This document shows positions 15,343 to 22,697 of a stretch of 44,039 bases of DNA, piece by piece. The stretch spans positions 1 through 44,039 of the forward strand of contig NZ_LZHZ01000055.1 in the NCBI RefSeq assembly GCF_001667505.1. Reading direction: 5' to 3'. Position 1 is the first letter of the stretch, and each line of letters opens with the position of its first letter. The position numbers were made by a program, and so were the translations under genes. The notes beneath the pieces were generated by a model. The model was not told where the DNA came from, ran no database searches, and saw only the letters and a program-made list of their open reading frames with translations. Source of the DNA: Mycobacterium sp. ACS1612. GTDB taxonomy: Bacteria; Actinomycetota; Actinomycetes; Mycobacteriales; Mycobacteriaceae.

Positions 15343-16938
15343 CTAGATCAGCGGTGGGACCGTCGCATCGACCGCCACCTCGACCAGGTGAGGGCGATCA
15401 GCGTCGATTCCCCGCTTGATCACTTCGTGCAGGGCGTCGGCCGAGGTGACCCGTTCACTGGTGCACCCATAACCCTGGGCCAACCCCTGAAAGTCGAGGT
15501 CCGGTAGGTTGAGGCCCGGCACCCGCGGAGTTTCGAGAAGGTGCGCGAAGGATTTCAGAATGTTGTAGGCGCCGTTGCGCACGACGATGAACAGGATGGG
15601 CAGATCGTGTTGCGTGGCGGTCCAGATGCTCTGGATCACGTAGTTGGCCGCCCCGTCACCGACGATGCAGATCACCTTCCTGTTGGTGCCTTCGTCGCGC
15701 TCGGCAAGGGCAACGCCGACCGCGGCGGGCAGTCCGTAGCCCAGTACGCCGCTGGACATGGAGAAGAACGACTTCGGCTGATCGGTCGGGATCTGCTGGC
15801 GCAACTGACGCAGGGTGGAAAGCGACTCCTGGACGATGACACTGTCGGCCGGGCGGACCGTCTGAATCGTGTGGTACAGCCACTCCGGGGTGATGCGGTC
15901 GTCGACAAGGGCGGGCACCGGAGCAGGCCGCGCCGACGGCAGGGCTCGATTCGCCTGCGGCACAGCGTCAGCGATCACCGCACAGGACCGACCAGGGTCG
16001 GCGAGGATCGCTGTGCCGACCGGTGCGCGCGCCGCCTCGGCCGGATCGTCGGTGATGTGGAAGAGCACGGCGCCTTCGGGCAGGTACTCACCGGGCACGT
16101 ACGGGTAGTAGCGGAACACCGGCGCTCCGATGACGACGATCACGTCGTGGCCCGACAATGTCCGCGCCAGTGGACCGATCGCGGGAGGAAGCGTGCCTCG
16201 ATACTGCGGATGTGTCTCAGGGAAGCCCGGCCTGCCTTCCTCGGGTGCCGCCCACACATCGCATCGCAGCTTCTCGGCCAAAGCCACGGCGTCGTCCCAG
16301 CCGCCGACCTGATCCACGGCACCGCCGATGACCAGAACCGGTGAGTGGGCCGACTCGAGCGCAGCGATCACGTCCCCCAACGCGTCGACGTCGGCGGACA
16401 GCCGTCGACTCACTGTGCGCAGCAGCGGAAGTCGGGGGCAGGGTTGGTCGCCGTCGTCCATCGGGATCGAGAGGAACACTGGCCCGGCCGGCGGCAGCAC
16501 TGCTGTGGCATACGCACGCATCAAGGCCGCGGGAAGGTCTTCGGCGCGGGCCGGCTGATAGGCCCACTTGATGTACGGCTGAGGTACGACCTCGGGCTTG
16601 ACGTTGGTCAGATACGGTTCCAGCAGCAGCATTTCGCGGGTCTGCTGACCGGCGGTGATGATCAGCGGCGCACGGTTGTACCACGCGCTTTCGATGTTTC
16701 CCACCGCGTTGCCCATTCCTGCTGCGGTGTGCAGGTTCACCAGCGCCGCACGCCCGGTGCGCTGCGCGTAGGCGTCGGCCATGGCCACGGCGGGCGCCTC
16801 CTGCAGGGCCAGCACATAGCGGAAATCGGTTGGAAAATCTTTGAGGAAGGGTTCTTCGGTCGAACCCGGGTTGCCGAACATGGTCGTGAGCCCCAGTTGG
16901 CGCGCGATCTCGAAAAAAGCTTCACGTACGGTATGCAT
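15343..16938 (-). CDS. Thiamine diphosphate enzyme related to benzoylformate decarboxylase
   Basis: A 531-residue ThDP enzyme that aligns along its length with Pseudomonas benzoylformate decarboxylase (MdlC). FGNPGSTEEPFLKDFP carries Ser26 and Glu28, ALQEAPAVAMADAYAQ carries the cofactor-activating Glu47, and NLHTAAGMGNAVG carries His70. The ThDP/Mg motif is GDGAANYVIQ...VVRNGAYN. The second active-site His (His281 in MdlC, in VFRYHQY) is Tyr278 here (VFRYYPY). ATG 16938 is chosen because GAGAGG lies just upstream and it restores MdlC numbering; GTG 16944 is the alternative. It should decarboxylate a 2-oxo acid, but the Tyr suggests a substrate other than benzoylformate or a changed reaction. 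Confidence 0.85.
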   Translation of the reverse strand: MHTVREAFFEIARQLGLTTMFGNPGSTEEPFLKDFPTDFRYVLALQEAPAVAMADAYAQRTGRAALVNLHTAAGMGNAVGNIESAWYNRAPLIITAGQQTREMLLLEPYLTNVKPEVVPQPYIKWAYQPARAEDLPAALMRAYATAVLPPAGPVFLSIPMDDGDQPCPRLPLLRTVSRRLSADVDALGDVIAALESAHSPVLVIGGAVDQVGGWDDAVALAEKLRCDVWAAPEEGRPGFPETHPQYRGTLPPAIGPLARTLSGHDVIVVIGAPVFRYYPYVPGEYLPEGAVLFHITDDPAEAARAPVGTAILADPGRSCAVIADAVPQANRALPSARPAPVPALVDDRITPEWLYHTIQTVRPADSVIVQESLSTLRQLRQQIPTDQPKSFFSMSSGVLGYGLPAAVGVALAERDEGTNRKVICIVGDGAANYVIQSIWTATQHDLPILFIVVRNGAYNILKSFAHLLETPRVPGLNLPDLDFQGLAQGYGCTSERVTSADALHEVIKRGIDADRPHLVEVAVDATVPPLI

Positions 16939-16971
16939 GGTCACCTCTCGGCTGTGGTCTGGAATGGGTTG

Positions 16972-18072
16972 TCAGTTCTCGACGGTGTACTTCTTGACGG
17001 CGCGCTCGTCCCACACCAACCCGGCGCCGGGCTGATCAACAGCGGTGAGCGTGCCGCGCTCGGGTTGCAGCGGGGTGGCCAGGATCGGACATGCCCAGTC
17101 CACCCACTCCAGCCAGTGCGCCGTAGGCGTGACCCGAAGCAGGTGCGCCGCGAATTCCGGATACAGATGGTTGGAGAACTGGATGCCTGCCGCGGCCGCG
17201 ACTCCGGCCGTCTGCATCCAACCCGTGACGCCACCGATCCGCATCAGGTCACCCATGGCGTAGTGAACGCCGCCGCTGTCCAAAAAGTTCAGCAGATCAC
17301 GTGCGCCGTAGTAGTTTTCGCCTGCCTGCAGGGGTGTGCGAACCTTCTGGGCGAGTTGTGAATAGCCACGGACGTTGTCGTATGCGATGGGCTCCTCGAA
17401 CCAGTACAGGTTCTGCTCGTCGAGTTCGTGGCAACGCCGAATCGCATCACCGAGGCCGAGGGCCTGATTGAAGTCCACCATGAGGTCGATATCGGTCCCG
17501 ATGCCCTGTCGGACCGCGTCGATGGCCGCAAGGTCGTCGCGCAGGTGCGTGTTGCCCAGTCGCATCTTCAGCGCGGTGAACCCGCCCTCGTCGACCAACG
17601 CCTTGGCCTCGGTAGCTAGCGTCGAGACCTCATGGCGCCAGAGGCCGTTGCTGTTGTATGCGCGCACTGGACCGACCGAGCCGCCGAGAAGCTGGGCCAG
17701 CGGAAGACCGGCGGTCTTGGCCAGGGCATCCCACAGCGCCATGTCGATTGCGGACACCGCGATGGTCGAGACGCCGGCCACGCCAACGACATTGAGCGAC
17801 GTCAGCGCCTCGCCGAAGGCGTCTCCGGGTGCGATGTCGCGTCCATGGAGCCCGTCGAGCAGATCGCGTAGCTCGGCGACGACCACCGGCAGAGACTTGG
17901 CCCGATACGGCGCGATGTAGCTCGAGCCGATGACTCCGTCAGCCAACTCCACATCGACAAGCACCAAGGGCCAATGGTCGAATCTCCCGATCGCGGCGAT
18001 GATCGGATGCCGCAGCGGTACTACGACCGCTCGAACCGTACTGCGTTGCAGTGTCATTCGCGAGTCAGCCAC
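16972..18072 (-). CDS. Mandelate racemase-subgroup enolase-superfamily enzyme with KxR motif
   Basis: A 366-residue enzyme of the mandelate racemase subgroup. Numbered from ATG 18057, its residues match Pseudomonas mandelate racemase one for one: Lys164, metal ligands Asp195 (LMVDFNQ), Glu221 (FEEP) and Glu247 (QAGEN), Asp270 and His297 (SNHLY), and Glu317 (HWLEW). Lys166, the (S)-specific base, is Arg (ALKMRLG). GTG 18072, two bases after the NTF2-like stop and behind GAAGG, is the other start. It probably racemises, epimerises or dehydrates a 2-hydroxy acid; the Arg makes a simple two-base mandelate racemase doubtful. It precedes the ThDP decarboxylase gene by 27-33 bases. Confidence 0.87.
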   Translation of the reverse strand: MADSRMTLQRSTVRAVVVPLRHPIIAAIGRFDHWPLVLVDVELADGVIGSSYIAPYRAKSLPVVVAELRDLLDGLHGRDIAPGDAFGEALTSLNVVGVAGVSTIAVSAIDMALWDALAKTAGLPLAQLLGGSVGPVRAYNSNGLWRHEVSTLATEAKALVDEGGFTALKMRLGNTHLRDDLAAIDAVRQGIGTDIDLMVDFNQALGLGDAIRRCHELDEQNLYWFEEPIAYDNVRGYSQLAQKVRTPLQAGENYYGARDLLNFLDSGGVHYAMGDLMRIGGVTGWMQTAGVAAAAGIQFSNHLYPEFAAHLLRVTPTAHWLEWVDWACPILATPLQPERGTLTAVDQPGAGLVWDERAVKKYTVEN

Positions 18073-18074
18073 GG

Positions 18075-18578
18075 TCAGACACCTTCGCTCTGAAGTTGGC
18101 GCAGATAGCCGGTGATATCCGCTATCGGGGGCAGAAGATCTCTTTCGGTACCGGACAACCCGGCCTGCCGAAGCACCTGGGCTTGATCCCAGTACAGGGT
18201 TTCGCTGAGCATCAGCGAGTCTTCGAACGTCACCACCACGACGAAGGGAATCTGCAGCGACGAGCCGGTCGGGGCGACGCCGGGAAGAAGGTGCGGCATC
18301 ACCCGGTCGTGGGTGAACTCCATGATGCATTCGTCGACGAGCACGTCGTCGCCGAGCGAGCGCCGCACGAGTTCGAGGTTGGTGTCCGGTGGCTGGGCCG
18401 GAATGAAAACCTCGGCGTAGTAGGCGCGCAACGCCTCACGCCCCGATGCCCCGCTCATCGTCGGTAGGTGCATCACCCGCGCATGAGGCACCATCGTCGA
18501 CACCGCCAGATCGGCGTCCTTCGATTCGAATTCGTACCGGGTGTGCCGCGTCCACAGCTCCTCCATGGCCTCACTCAT
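18075..18578 (-). CDS. NTF2/SnoaL-like protein
   Basis: A 167-residue cystatin-like (NTF2/SnoaL) protein. The opening helix MSEAMEELWTRHTRYEFESK, the strand DADLAVSTMVPHARVMHLPT and GREALRAYYAEVFIPAQPPD are characteristic, followed by long strands (LVDECIMEFTHDRVM, FVVVVTFEDSLMLSETLYWD). ATG 18578 is chosen; an upstream extension lacks family character. It is the first gene of the long minus-strand operon. Family members include isomerases, dehydratases and binding proteins, so the reaction cannot be named. The 17-bp palindrome at 18622-18638 lies in its promoter region. Confidence 0.75.
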   Translation of the reverse strand: MSEAMEELWTRHTRYEFESKDADLAVSTMVPHARVMHLPTMSGASGREALRAYYAEVFIPAQPPDTNLELVRRSLGDDVLVDECIMEFTHDRVMPHLLPGVAPTGSSLQIPFVVVVTFEDSLMLSETLYWDQAQVLRQAGLSGTERDLLPPIADITGYLRQLQSEGV

Positions 18579-18621
18579 GGGGCCCGAAGCTAGGAACCGT
18601 CCCACCGAGTCCGCTAACCAA

Positions 18622-18638
18622 TGTCCAATGAATGGACA
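18622..18638 (-). promoter_or_regulatory. Palindromic operator candidate upstream of the mandelate-like operon
   Basis: TGTCCA-ATGAA-TGGACA is a perfect 6-bp inverted repeat with a 5-base spacer, about 45 bases upstream of the first operon gene and next to an IclR gene transcribed the same way. It is a natural site for that regulator. The remaining bases of the 200-base gap (18579-18778) show no gene. Confidence 0.5.
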
Positions 18639-18778
18639 AAATCGGCGGTTGGCTGCAGACACGGGTGCTCCTCGATGGACGGGGTGAACCCGGCGAGGCT
18701 AACCAACCAAGGCCGGTGACATGCAAGGACCGTTGGTAACCCGGCGGAAACCATTGCAGGTCAAGGCTTTGCGGCGCG

Positions 18779-19438
18779 TCACATCGGATTCGTGAGCATG
18801 ACGTTGGCTATGCGTTCCGCCGTTCGGCGGGTCGCCGCCAGCATCACGTCCGAAGGACGCCCCGACGGAATCAAGGTGGACACGACCGCGACACCGGTTG
18901 CCGAACCGTACGGGATTCCCATCGCGACACAGCTGTAGTCCGCGGCGACCTCGCCGGCATCGACAACCGGCACGGTGAACGTGTGGTGCGCGCGCCCCTG
19001 CGCGGTTTCGGCGGGGACGACGCCCCCGGCTTTGGCGAGGAATCGCACCGGCAACCGCGCTGCGAGCGCATCGAGATAGATCGGACCGTCACCCAGATCG
19101 GCGGACAGGCTCACCGCCGCGCCGGTGATCGCGGCGAGTTCAGCCATCGGGCGCCTGCAGGCGATACGGAGTCGGGCCGCGGGCGTCACCGTCGCGCCGA
19201 GACGCAGCAGGCTCGCGCCGAGGGCGTAGCGCGATCTCTCCCGCCGGACCGCCCCGACAGTGACCAGTTGTCGAAGTAGGCGGTGCACTGTGGGATGCGG
19301 GAGCCCCGAGGCCGCGCTGAGATCCACGAGCCGAACCGGTTGGAGCTCTGCTATGAGGTCAAGCAGGCTGAACGCGGCTTCGATGACACTGCGGGGTGCT
19401 GCCTCGGCACCGAGGCGATCCGGGTCGGTAGCGGTCAT
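18779..19438 (-). CDS. IclR-family transcriptional regulator (short form)
   Basis: A 219-residue regulator. Residues 20-80 form the winged helix (VIEAAFSLLDLIAELQPVRL, then LPHPTVHRLLRQLVTVGAV and SRYALGASLLRLG). The rest matches part of the IclR effector domain (ISRACRR-like helix, VSLSADLGDGPIYLDALAA), but it is about 30 residues shorter than typical IclR proteins, so the effector domain looks trimmed. ATG 19438 is preferred over an upstream TTG. It is placed upstream of the mandelate-like operon and is its most likely regulator. IclR proteins often respond to small aromatic or keto acids. Confidence 0.8.
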   Translation of the reverse strand: MTATDPDRLGAEAAPRSVIEAAFSLLDLIAELQPVRLVDLSAASGLPHPTVHRLLRQLVTVGAVRRERSRYALGASLLRLGATVTPAARLRIACRRPMAELAAITGAAVSLSADLGDGPIYLDALAARLPVRFLAKAGGVVPAETAQGRAHHTFTVPVVDAGEVAADYSCVAMGIPYGSATGVAVVSTLIPSGRPSDVMLAATRRTAERIANVMLTNPM

Positions 19439-19476
19439 GAGGTCACCGTGCCTTCCCAAGGGACACCGATCCCTCG

Positions 19477-19491
19477 GCCATTACGAATGGC
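19477..19491. promoter_or_regulatory. Inverted repeat between divergent IclR and TetR genes
   Basis: GCCATT-ACG-AATGGC is a perfect 6-3-6 palindrome 39 bases upstream of the IclR start, with a looser AGGGA-6-TCCCT repeat at 19459-19474 beside it. A TAATAT at 19560-19565 could be the minus-10 element of the divergent TetR gene. Autoregulation by either protein is possible. Confidence 0.35.
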
Positions 19492-19598
19492 TCATCGTGC
19501 GGCACCAAGCTATGGGCCCGCTGAGCGCCCGTCGAGAGTCCGCTGGGAGCGTGGCTCGCTAATATGGCAGTCGCGCTACCGGATCGAGGAGGACGACC

Positions 19599-20186
19599 AT
19601 GCGGACCCCCCGCCGAGATGTGCAACGCAACCGGCAGCGCATCGTCACGGCCGCACGCGAGGCGTTTCACGAGCAGGGGCCCGCGGCGAGCCTCGAGGAA
19701 ATCGCACGCCGCGCGGGCGTCGGACCCACCACTCTGTACCGGCATTTCCCCGACAAGGACGATCTGGTCGTGGCGGTCCTCGACGACTTGTTCGCCGACG
19801 CGGACGGCGCCGCAGACACCTCGGAAGATATTTCCGACCCGCTCACGGCCTTCCAGTCGGTGTTCACCGACAGTTGCGATCTGACGGATGCCGAGACCGA
19901 GACGTTTCTCCGACTGGCGGCGACCAGCCCTCGCGTCAGGTCTCACGCGCAACGCCTGATCACCGATCTTGTCGAACCGTTCACGATCCGCCTCCGCGAG
20001 GCCGGGGGCCTGCATCCCGGTATCTCCGCCGACGACATCGCCATGTTCATCCGCATGACCGTTGCCGCCGACGATCACGCGGGCCGGGCCAAGGCAGTGC
20101 GGGTGCTGCTCGCCGGGCTTACCCGAGCGCCCGAAGCGCCTCGCTCCAAACCCCCCCGAGCAAGGAAGGCAACGGCACGGCGATGA
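19599..20186 (+). CDS. TetR-family transcriptional regulator
   Basis: A 195-residue TetR protein. The HTH (residues 10-55) reads RQRIVTAAREAFHEQGPAAS, then IARRAGVGPTTLYRHFPDKDDL, a textbook match. The C-terminal ligand domain is divergent, and the last 25 residues are basic and Pro-rich. GAGGAGGACGACC precedes the ATG, so the start is secure. Its stop overlaps the start of an HxlR regulator gene by four bases, so two regulators are co-translated. Targets are unknown; the adjacent SDR gene at 20541 is convergent with it. Confidence 0.88.
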   Translation: MRTPRRDVQRNRQRIVTAAREAFHEQGPAASLEEIARRAGVGPTTLYRHFPDKDDLVVAVLDDLFADADGAADTSEDISDPLTAFQSVFTDSCDLTDAETETFLRLAATSPRVRSHAQRLITDLVEPFTIRLREAGGLHPGISADDIAMFIRMTVAADDHAGRAKAVRVLLAGLTRAPEAPRSKPPRARKATARR

Positions 20187-20563
20187 GTCAAACCTGTCGC
20201 ACAGGCCAGCATGACGTCCACGACGTGTACGGAGAACTATGCCCATGCCGGATACTGCTTGATCTGCTGGCCAACAAGTGGTCGGCGCTGTTGATCGGTC
20301 TGCTGGAAAACGGGCCCGTGCGCTTCACCGCGCTGCGGGATCAGCTGCCGGGCATCAGCTCGAAGATGTTGACGCGCACGCTGCGACAACTCGAATCCGC
20401 TTCGCTGATCAGTCGGACGGTATATGCCGATGTGCCACCCAGAGTCGAATACGAGCTGACCGAACTCGGCGCGAGCGCCGCTGTACCCCTGCGCATGTTG
20501 CGCGCCTGGGCCGAGGACAACCTCGATCACATCTCCACGCTCAATCCCGGGTGGGCAGGGTGA
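20183..20563 (+). CDS. HxlR-family (MarR-like) transcriptional regulator
   Basis: A 126-residue winged-helix protein of the HxlR type: ILLDLLANKWSALLIGLLEN, then RFTALRDQLPGISSKMLTRT and LRQLESASLISRTVYADVPP, then VEYELTELGASAAVPLRMLR. Two Cys residues (CPC, near residues 20-22) sit just before the DNA-binding domain, and redox-sensing Cys at this place occurs in several HxlR relatives such as YodB/HypR. ATG 20183 overlaps the TetR stop. Its last 23 bases overlap the convergent SDR gene. Likely regulates neighbouring oxidoreductase genes, by inference. Confidence 0.85.
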   Translation: MSQTCRTGQHDVHDVYGELCPCRILLDLLANKWSALLIGLLENGPVRFTALRDQLPGISSKMLTRTLRQLESASLISRTVYADVPPRVEYELTELGASAAVPLRMLRAWAEDNLDHISTLNPGWAG

Positions 20564-21575
20564 AGTGGTCACCGCGGCGCCGGGCCGCGAAGAACTGAGC
20601 TGCCTCGCGGATCGATTCTTCGACAGGCCTTGGCGTCCAACCCAGCTCGCGCTCGGCCTTGCGGTGGTCCAGCGGCGACATCAACTCCGCCATCCGGATT
20701 CCGGCGTAGGCGAAGGGCAGATCGCGGTCGAGCATTCGGGCCGCGAGGTCGTTGACCCGTGCTGCCACCTTGAGCACCGGCAGTGGGATTCCGATACGCG
20801 GCGGTTTCCGCCCGACTGCTTCTGCGGCGATGCCGTTGACCTCGCGGACGCTCAGATAACGATCGGAGATGATGTAGCGCTCTCCGTCGCGGCCACGATC
20901 GGCGGCCAGCAGCATGGCGCGCGCGGCGTCTTCGATCCCCACCACCTCGGCCGAATAGTCGAGGTAGACCGGGAAGCGACCCGCGGCGATCGCGGCGATG
21001 ATCGATCCGTGTGGGGTCGGCGCCCAGTCGCCTGGGCCGTAGGTGGTGGAGACACACATCGCTACTGCAGGCAGGCCGCGGTCGCGGGCGTAGGCCAGCA
21101 CCAAGTTCTCGGCTGCCACCCGGGACGCGATATACGCGCCGCCGTCAGACCAGTTGTGCGCGTCGGCCTCGGTGACAGGTCTGCTGTCGTTGATCGCCAA
21201 CGTGCCTGTGGTGCTGGTGAAGACGAACTTGCGCAAGCCGGCATCCGCTGCGACGTCGAGCACACAGCGCAGACCGTCGACGTTGGTGCGGAACAACGGG
21301 GCGGGATCCCGCAGCCACATCCGGGCGTCGACCACGCAGTAGTAGACGACGTCGCAATCCGACATCGCCTTCTTCAAACAGCCGACGTCGAAAACATCAC
21401 CGTGAACACGTTGCACGTCGCAGTCTTCGATGCCCTTGGTGGAACTGGTCCGGCACAGCATGACCCGTACGTCCTCGCCGGCGGCGACCAGCTGACGCGT
21501 GACATGCGAGCCGAGAAAACCGCTGGCACCGATGACCAATTTCTTCGGACGGCCCGGTGTGACGCTGCGCTGCAC
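20541..21575 (-). CDS. Extended SDR / 3-beta-HSD-like epimerase with YxxxR
   Basis: A 344-residue extended SDR. KKLVIGASGFLGSHVTRQLV is the NAD(P) site, FTSTTGTLAI the Ser/Thr strand, and PVYLDYSAEVVGIEDAARAM the C-terminal block seen in 3-beta-hydroxysteroid dehydrogenase and dihydroflavonol reductase relatives. The catalytic YxxxK reads Y-I-A-S-R, with Arg for Lys (codon CGG). GTG 21575 is chosen since AGGAG lies four bases upstream; a longer frame starts at 21599. It lies 117 bases after an IclR gene transcribed the same way, across an AT-rich gap that probably holds its promoter. Substrate unknown. Confidence 0.82.
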   Translation of the reverse strand: MQRSVTPGRPKKLVIGASGFLGSHVTRQLVAAGEDVRVMLCRTSSTKGIEDCDVQRVHGDVFDVGCLKKAMSDCDVVYYCVVDARMWLRDPAPLFRTNVDGLRCVLDVAADAGLRKFVFTSTTGTLAINDSRPVTEADAHNWSDGGAYIASRVAAENLVLAYARDRGLPAVAMCVSTTYGPGDWAPTPHGSIIAAIAAGRFPVYLDYSAEVVGIEDAARAMLLAADRGRDGERYIISDRYLSVREVNGIAAEAVGRKPPRIGIPLPVLKVAARVNDLAARMLDRDLPFAYAGIRMAELMSPLDHRKAERELGWTPRPVEESIREAAQFFAARRRGDHFTLPTRD

Positions 21576-21692
21576 TGTTCTCCTTGCGGTGGCCCGCACA
21601 CAGTCGAATAATCAACAACCTGACACGAATATTTGGAACTTAACGAACGACTCGTCCCACGTCAATGTGCCGAAAACCAGCAGGGCGCTTAA

Positions 21693-22559
21693 TTATCCGG
21701 CAGTGATCGACTCGGCGGCCCGCCGAAGACGACGCCCAATCTGTTCGATCTTGCGTGCTGACAGGTCGGTGAACGGATGCAGCGTGATGCTGTGCGTGAC
21801 GCGCCCAACGTCGTTGAAGATCGGCACGCTCATCGCGCCGACGTAATGTCGTCCGGCGGCTTCTGCCGGATCACTCGAGGTGCCAGTCATTTCGAGCAGG
21901 ATGTGGTCGAGATGACCGCGCATCGAATCAGAAAGCGCTTCAGCCTGGAGTCTGCTCATGACGGGGATCGCCGCTACCATCTCGGGGCTCATCCGCTCGA
22001 CGCTGTAGCCCCGATGGGCTGTATCGGTCAGAAATTGGTCGAGACGACGGTGGAACGCGCGATTGTTCACCCCGCTGCGGCGAATCCACGCCAGCCGCTC
22101 GTCGTCGGATTCCCAAGCGGCATAGGCCGGTCCGAACGGTGCAGCGAACGGCAGCCGATCTCCGACTGCGGCATGCCATTTCTCGTCGTGCGCGCCTGGT
22201 GCGGCGATGAAGGCCGTGATGACGAGTTGGTTGCCCGCGCGCTCGGACACCGATGCGGCGTATCCGGTCTCGGCGACGGCGGCTTGCGCAGCGAGTTGCG
22301 CCGCGTGTGCGACTGACGGTGACTGATCGATCTGCCTGGCAAGGCCGGCGAGCGTGGTGCCGATCGAAAACGCTTTGCTGGCAGGATCGCGCGTGACCCA
22401 CCCGGCGTCGACGAGCTCCTTCATGATCGTGTACGCCGTCGCCTGGTTGAGATCCAGTGCCTTGACGATGTCGCTGAGCCGGGTCGGCACGCCCGCACGT
22501 GCGACCAGCAATTCAACTATTTCGACCACCCGACGGGTGGGCGGCGACGAACCGGTCAC
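21693..22559 (-). CDS. IclR-family transcriptional regulator
   Basis: A 288-residue regulator. The N-terminal winged helix reads VVEIVELLVARAGVPTRLSD, then LDLNQATAYTIMKELVDAGW. The effector domain follows (ASVSERAGNQLVITAFIAAP, RLPFAAPFGPAYAAW, MSVPIFNDVGRVTHSITLHP). GTG 22559 has GGAG six bases upstream. It is divergent from a secreted NTF2-like gene across an AT-rich 138-base region with inverted repeats, and upstream of the SDR gene. Either neighbour may be its target. Confidence 0.82.
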   Translation of the reverse strand: MTGSSPPTRRVVEIVELLVARAGVPTRLSDIVKALDLNQATAYTIMKELVDAGWVTRDPASKAFSIGTTLAGLARQIDQSPSVAHAAQLAAQAAVAETGYAASVSERAGNQLVITAFIAAPGAHDEKWHAAVGDRLPFAAPFGPAYAAWESDDERLAWIRRSGVNNRAFHRRLDQFLTDTAHRGYSVERMSPEMVAAIPVMSRLQAEALSDSMRGHLDHILLEMTGTSSDPAEAAGRHYVGAMSVPIFNDVGRVTHSITLHPFTDLSARKIEQIGRRLRRAAESITAG

Positions 22560-22587
22560 GTGCTACTCCAAGGCGGCGGATGTTGAC

Positions 22588-22634
22588 TATCCGAAGAATA
22601 CCGGTCGATTCTCTAAGGATATTTATTTCGGATA
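22588..22634. promoter_or_regulatory. AT-rich divergent promoter region with TATCCGAA inverted repeat
   Basis: The gap 22560-22697 is much richer in A and T than the genes around it. It holds TATCCGAA (22588-22595) and its complement TTCGGATA (22627-22634), plus a direct repeat TTGACTAT (22583-22590 and 22649-22656). This suits a regulator site between the divergent IclR and NTF2-like genes. No single promoter can be fixed by eye. Confidence 0.35.
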
Positions 22635-22697
22635 TTCAACTGTTGCATTTGACTATGTAACATACGACAGATGACCCGACCAGGCAGGAGAACACGA

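Noticed and set aside
20565..21611. Plus-strand open frame of 348 codons opposite the extended SDR gene
   Set aside because: Antisense shadow of a gene with clear SDR motifs; composition is Arg/Gly/Asp-rich and unlike a folded protein.
21629..21639. 11-base match ATATTTGGAAC also found at 35948-35958
   Set aside because: Both copies are in AT-rich gaps but before unrelated genes (SDR and LysR), with no shared flanks; likely chance.
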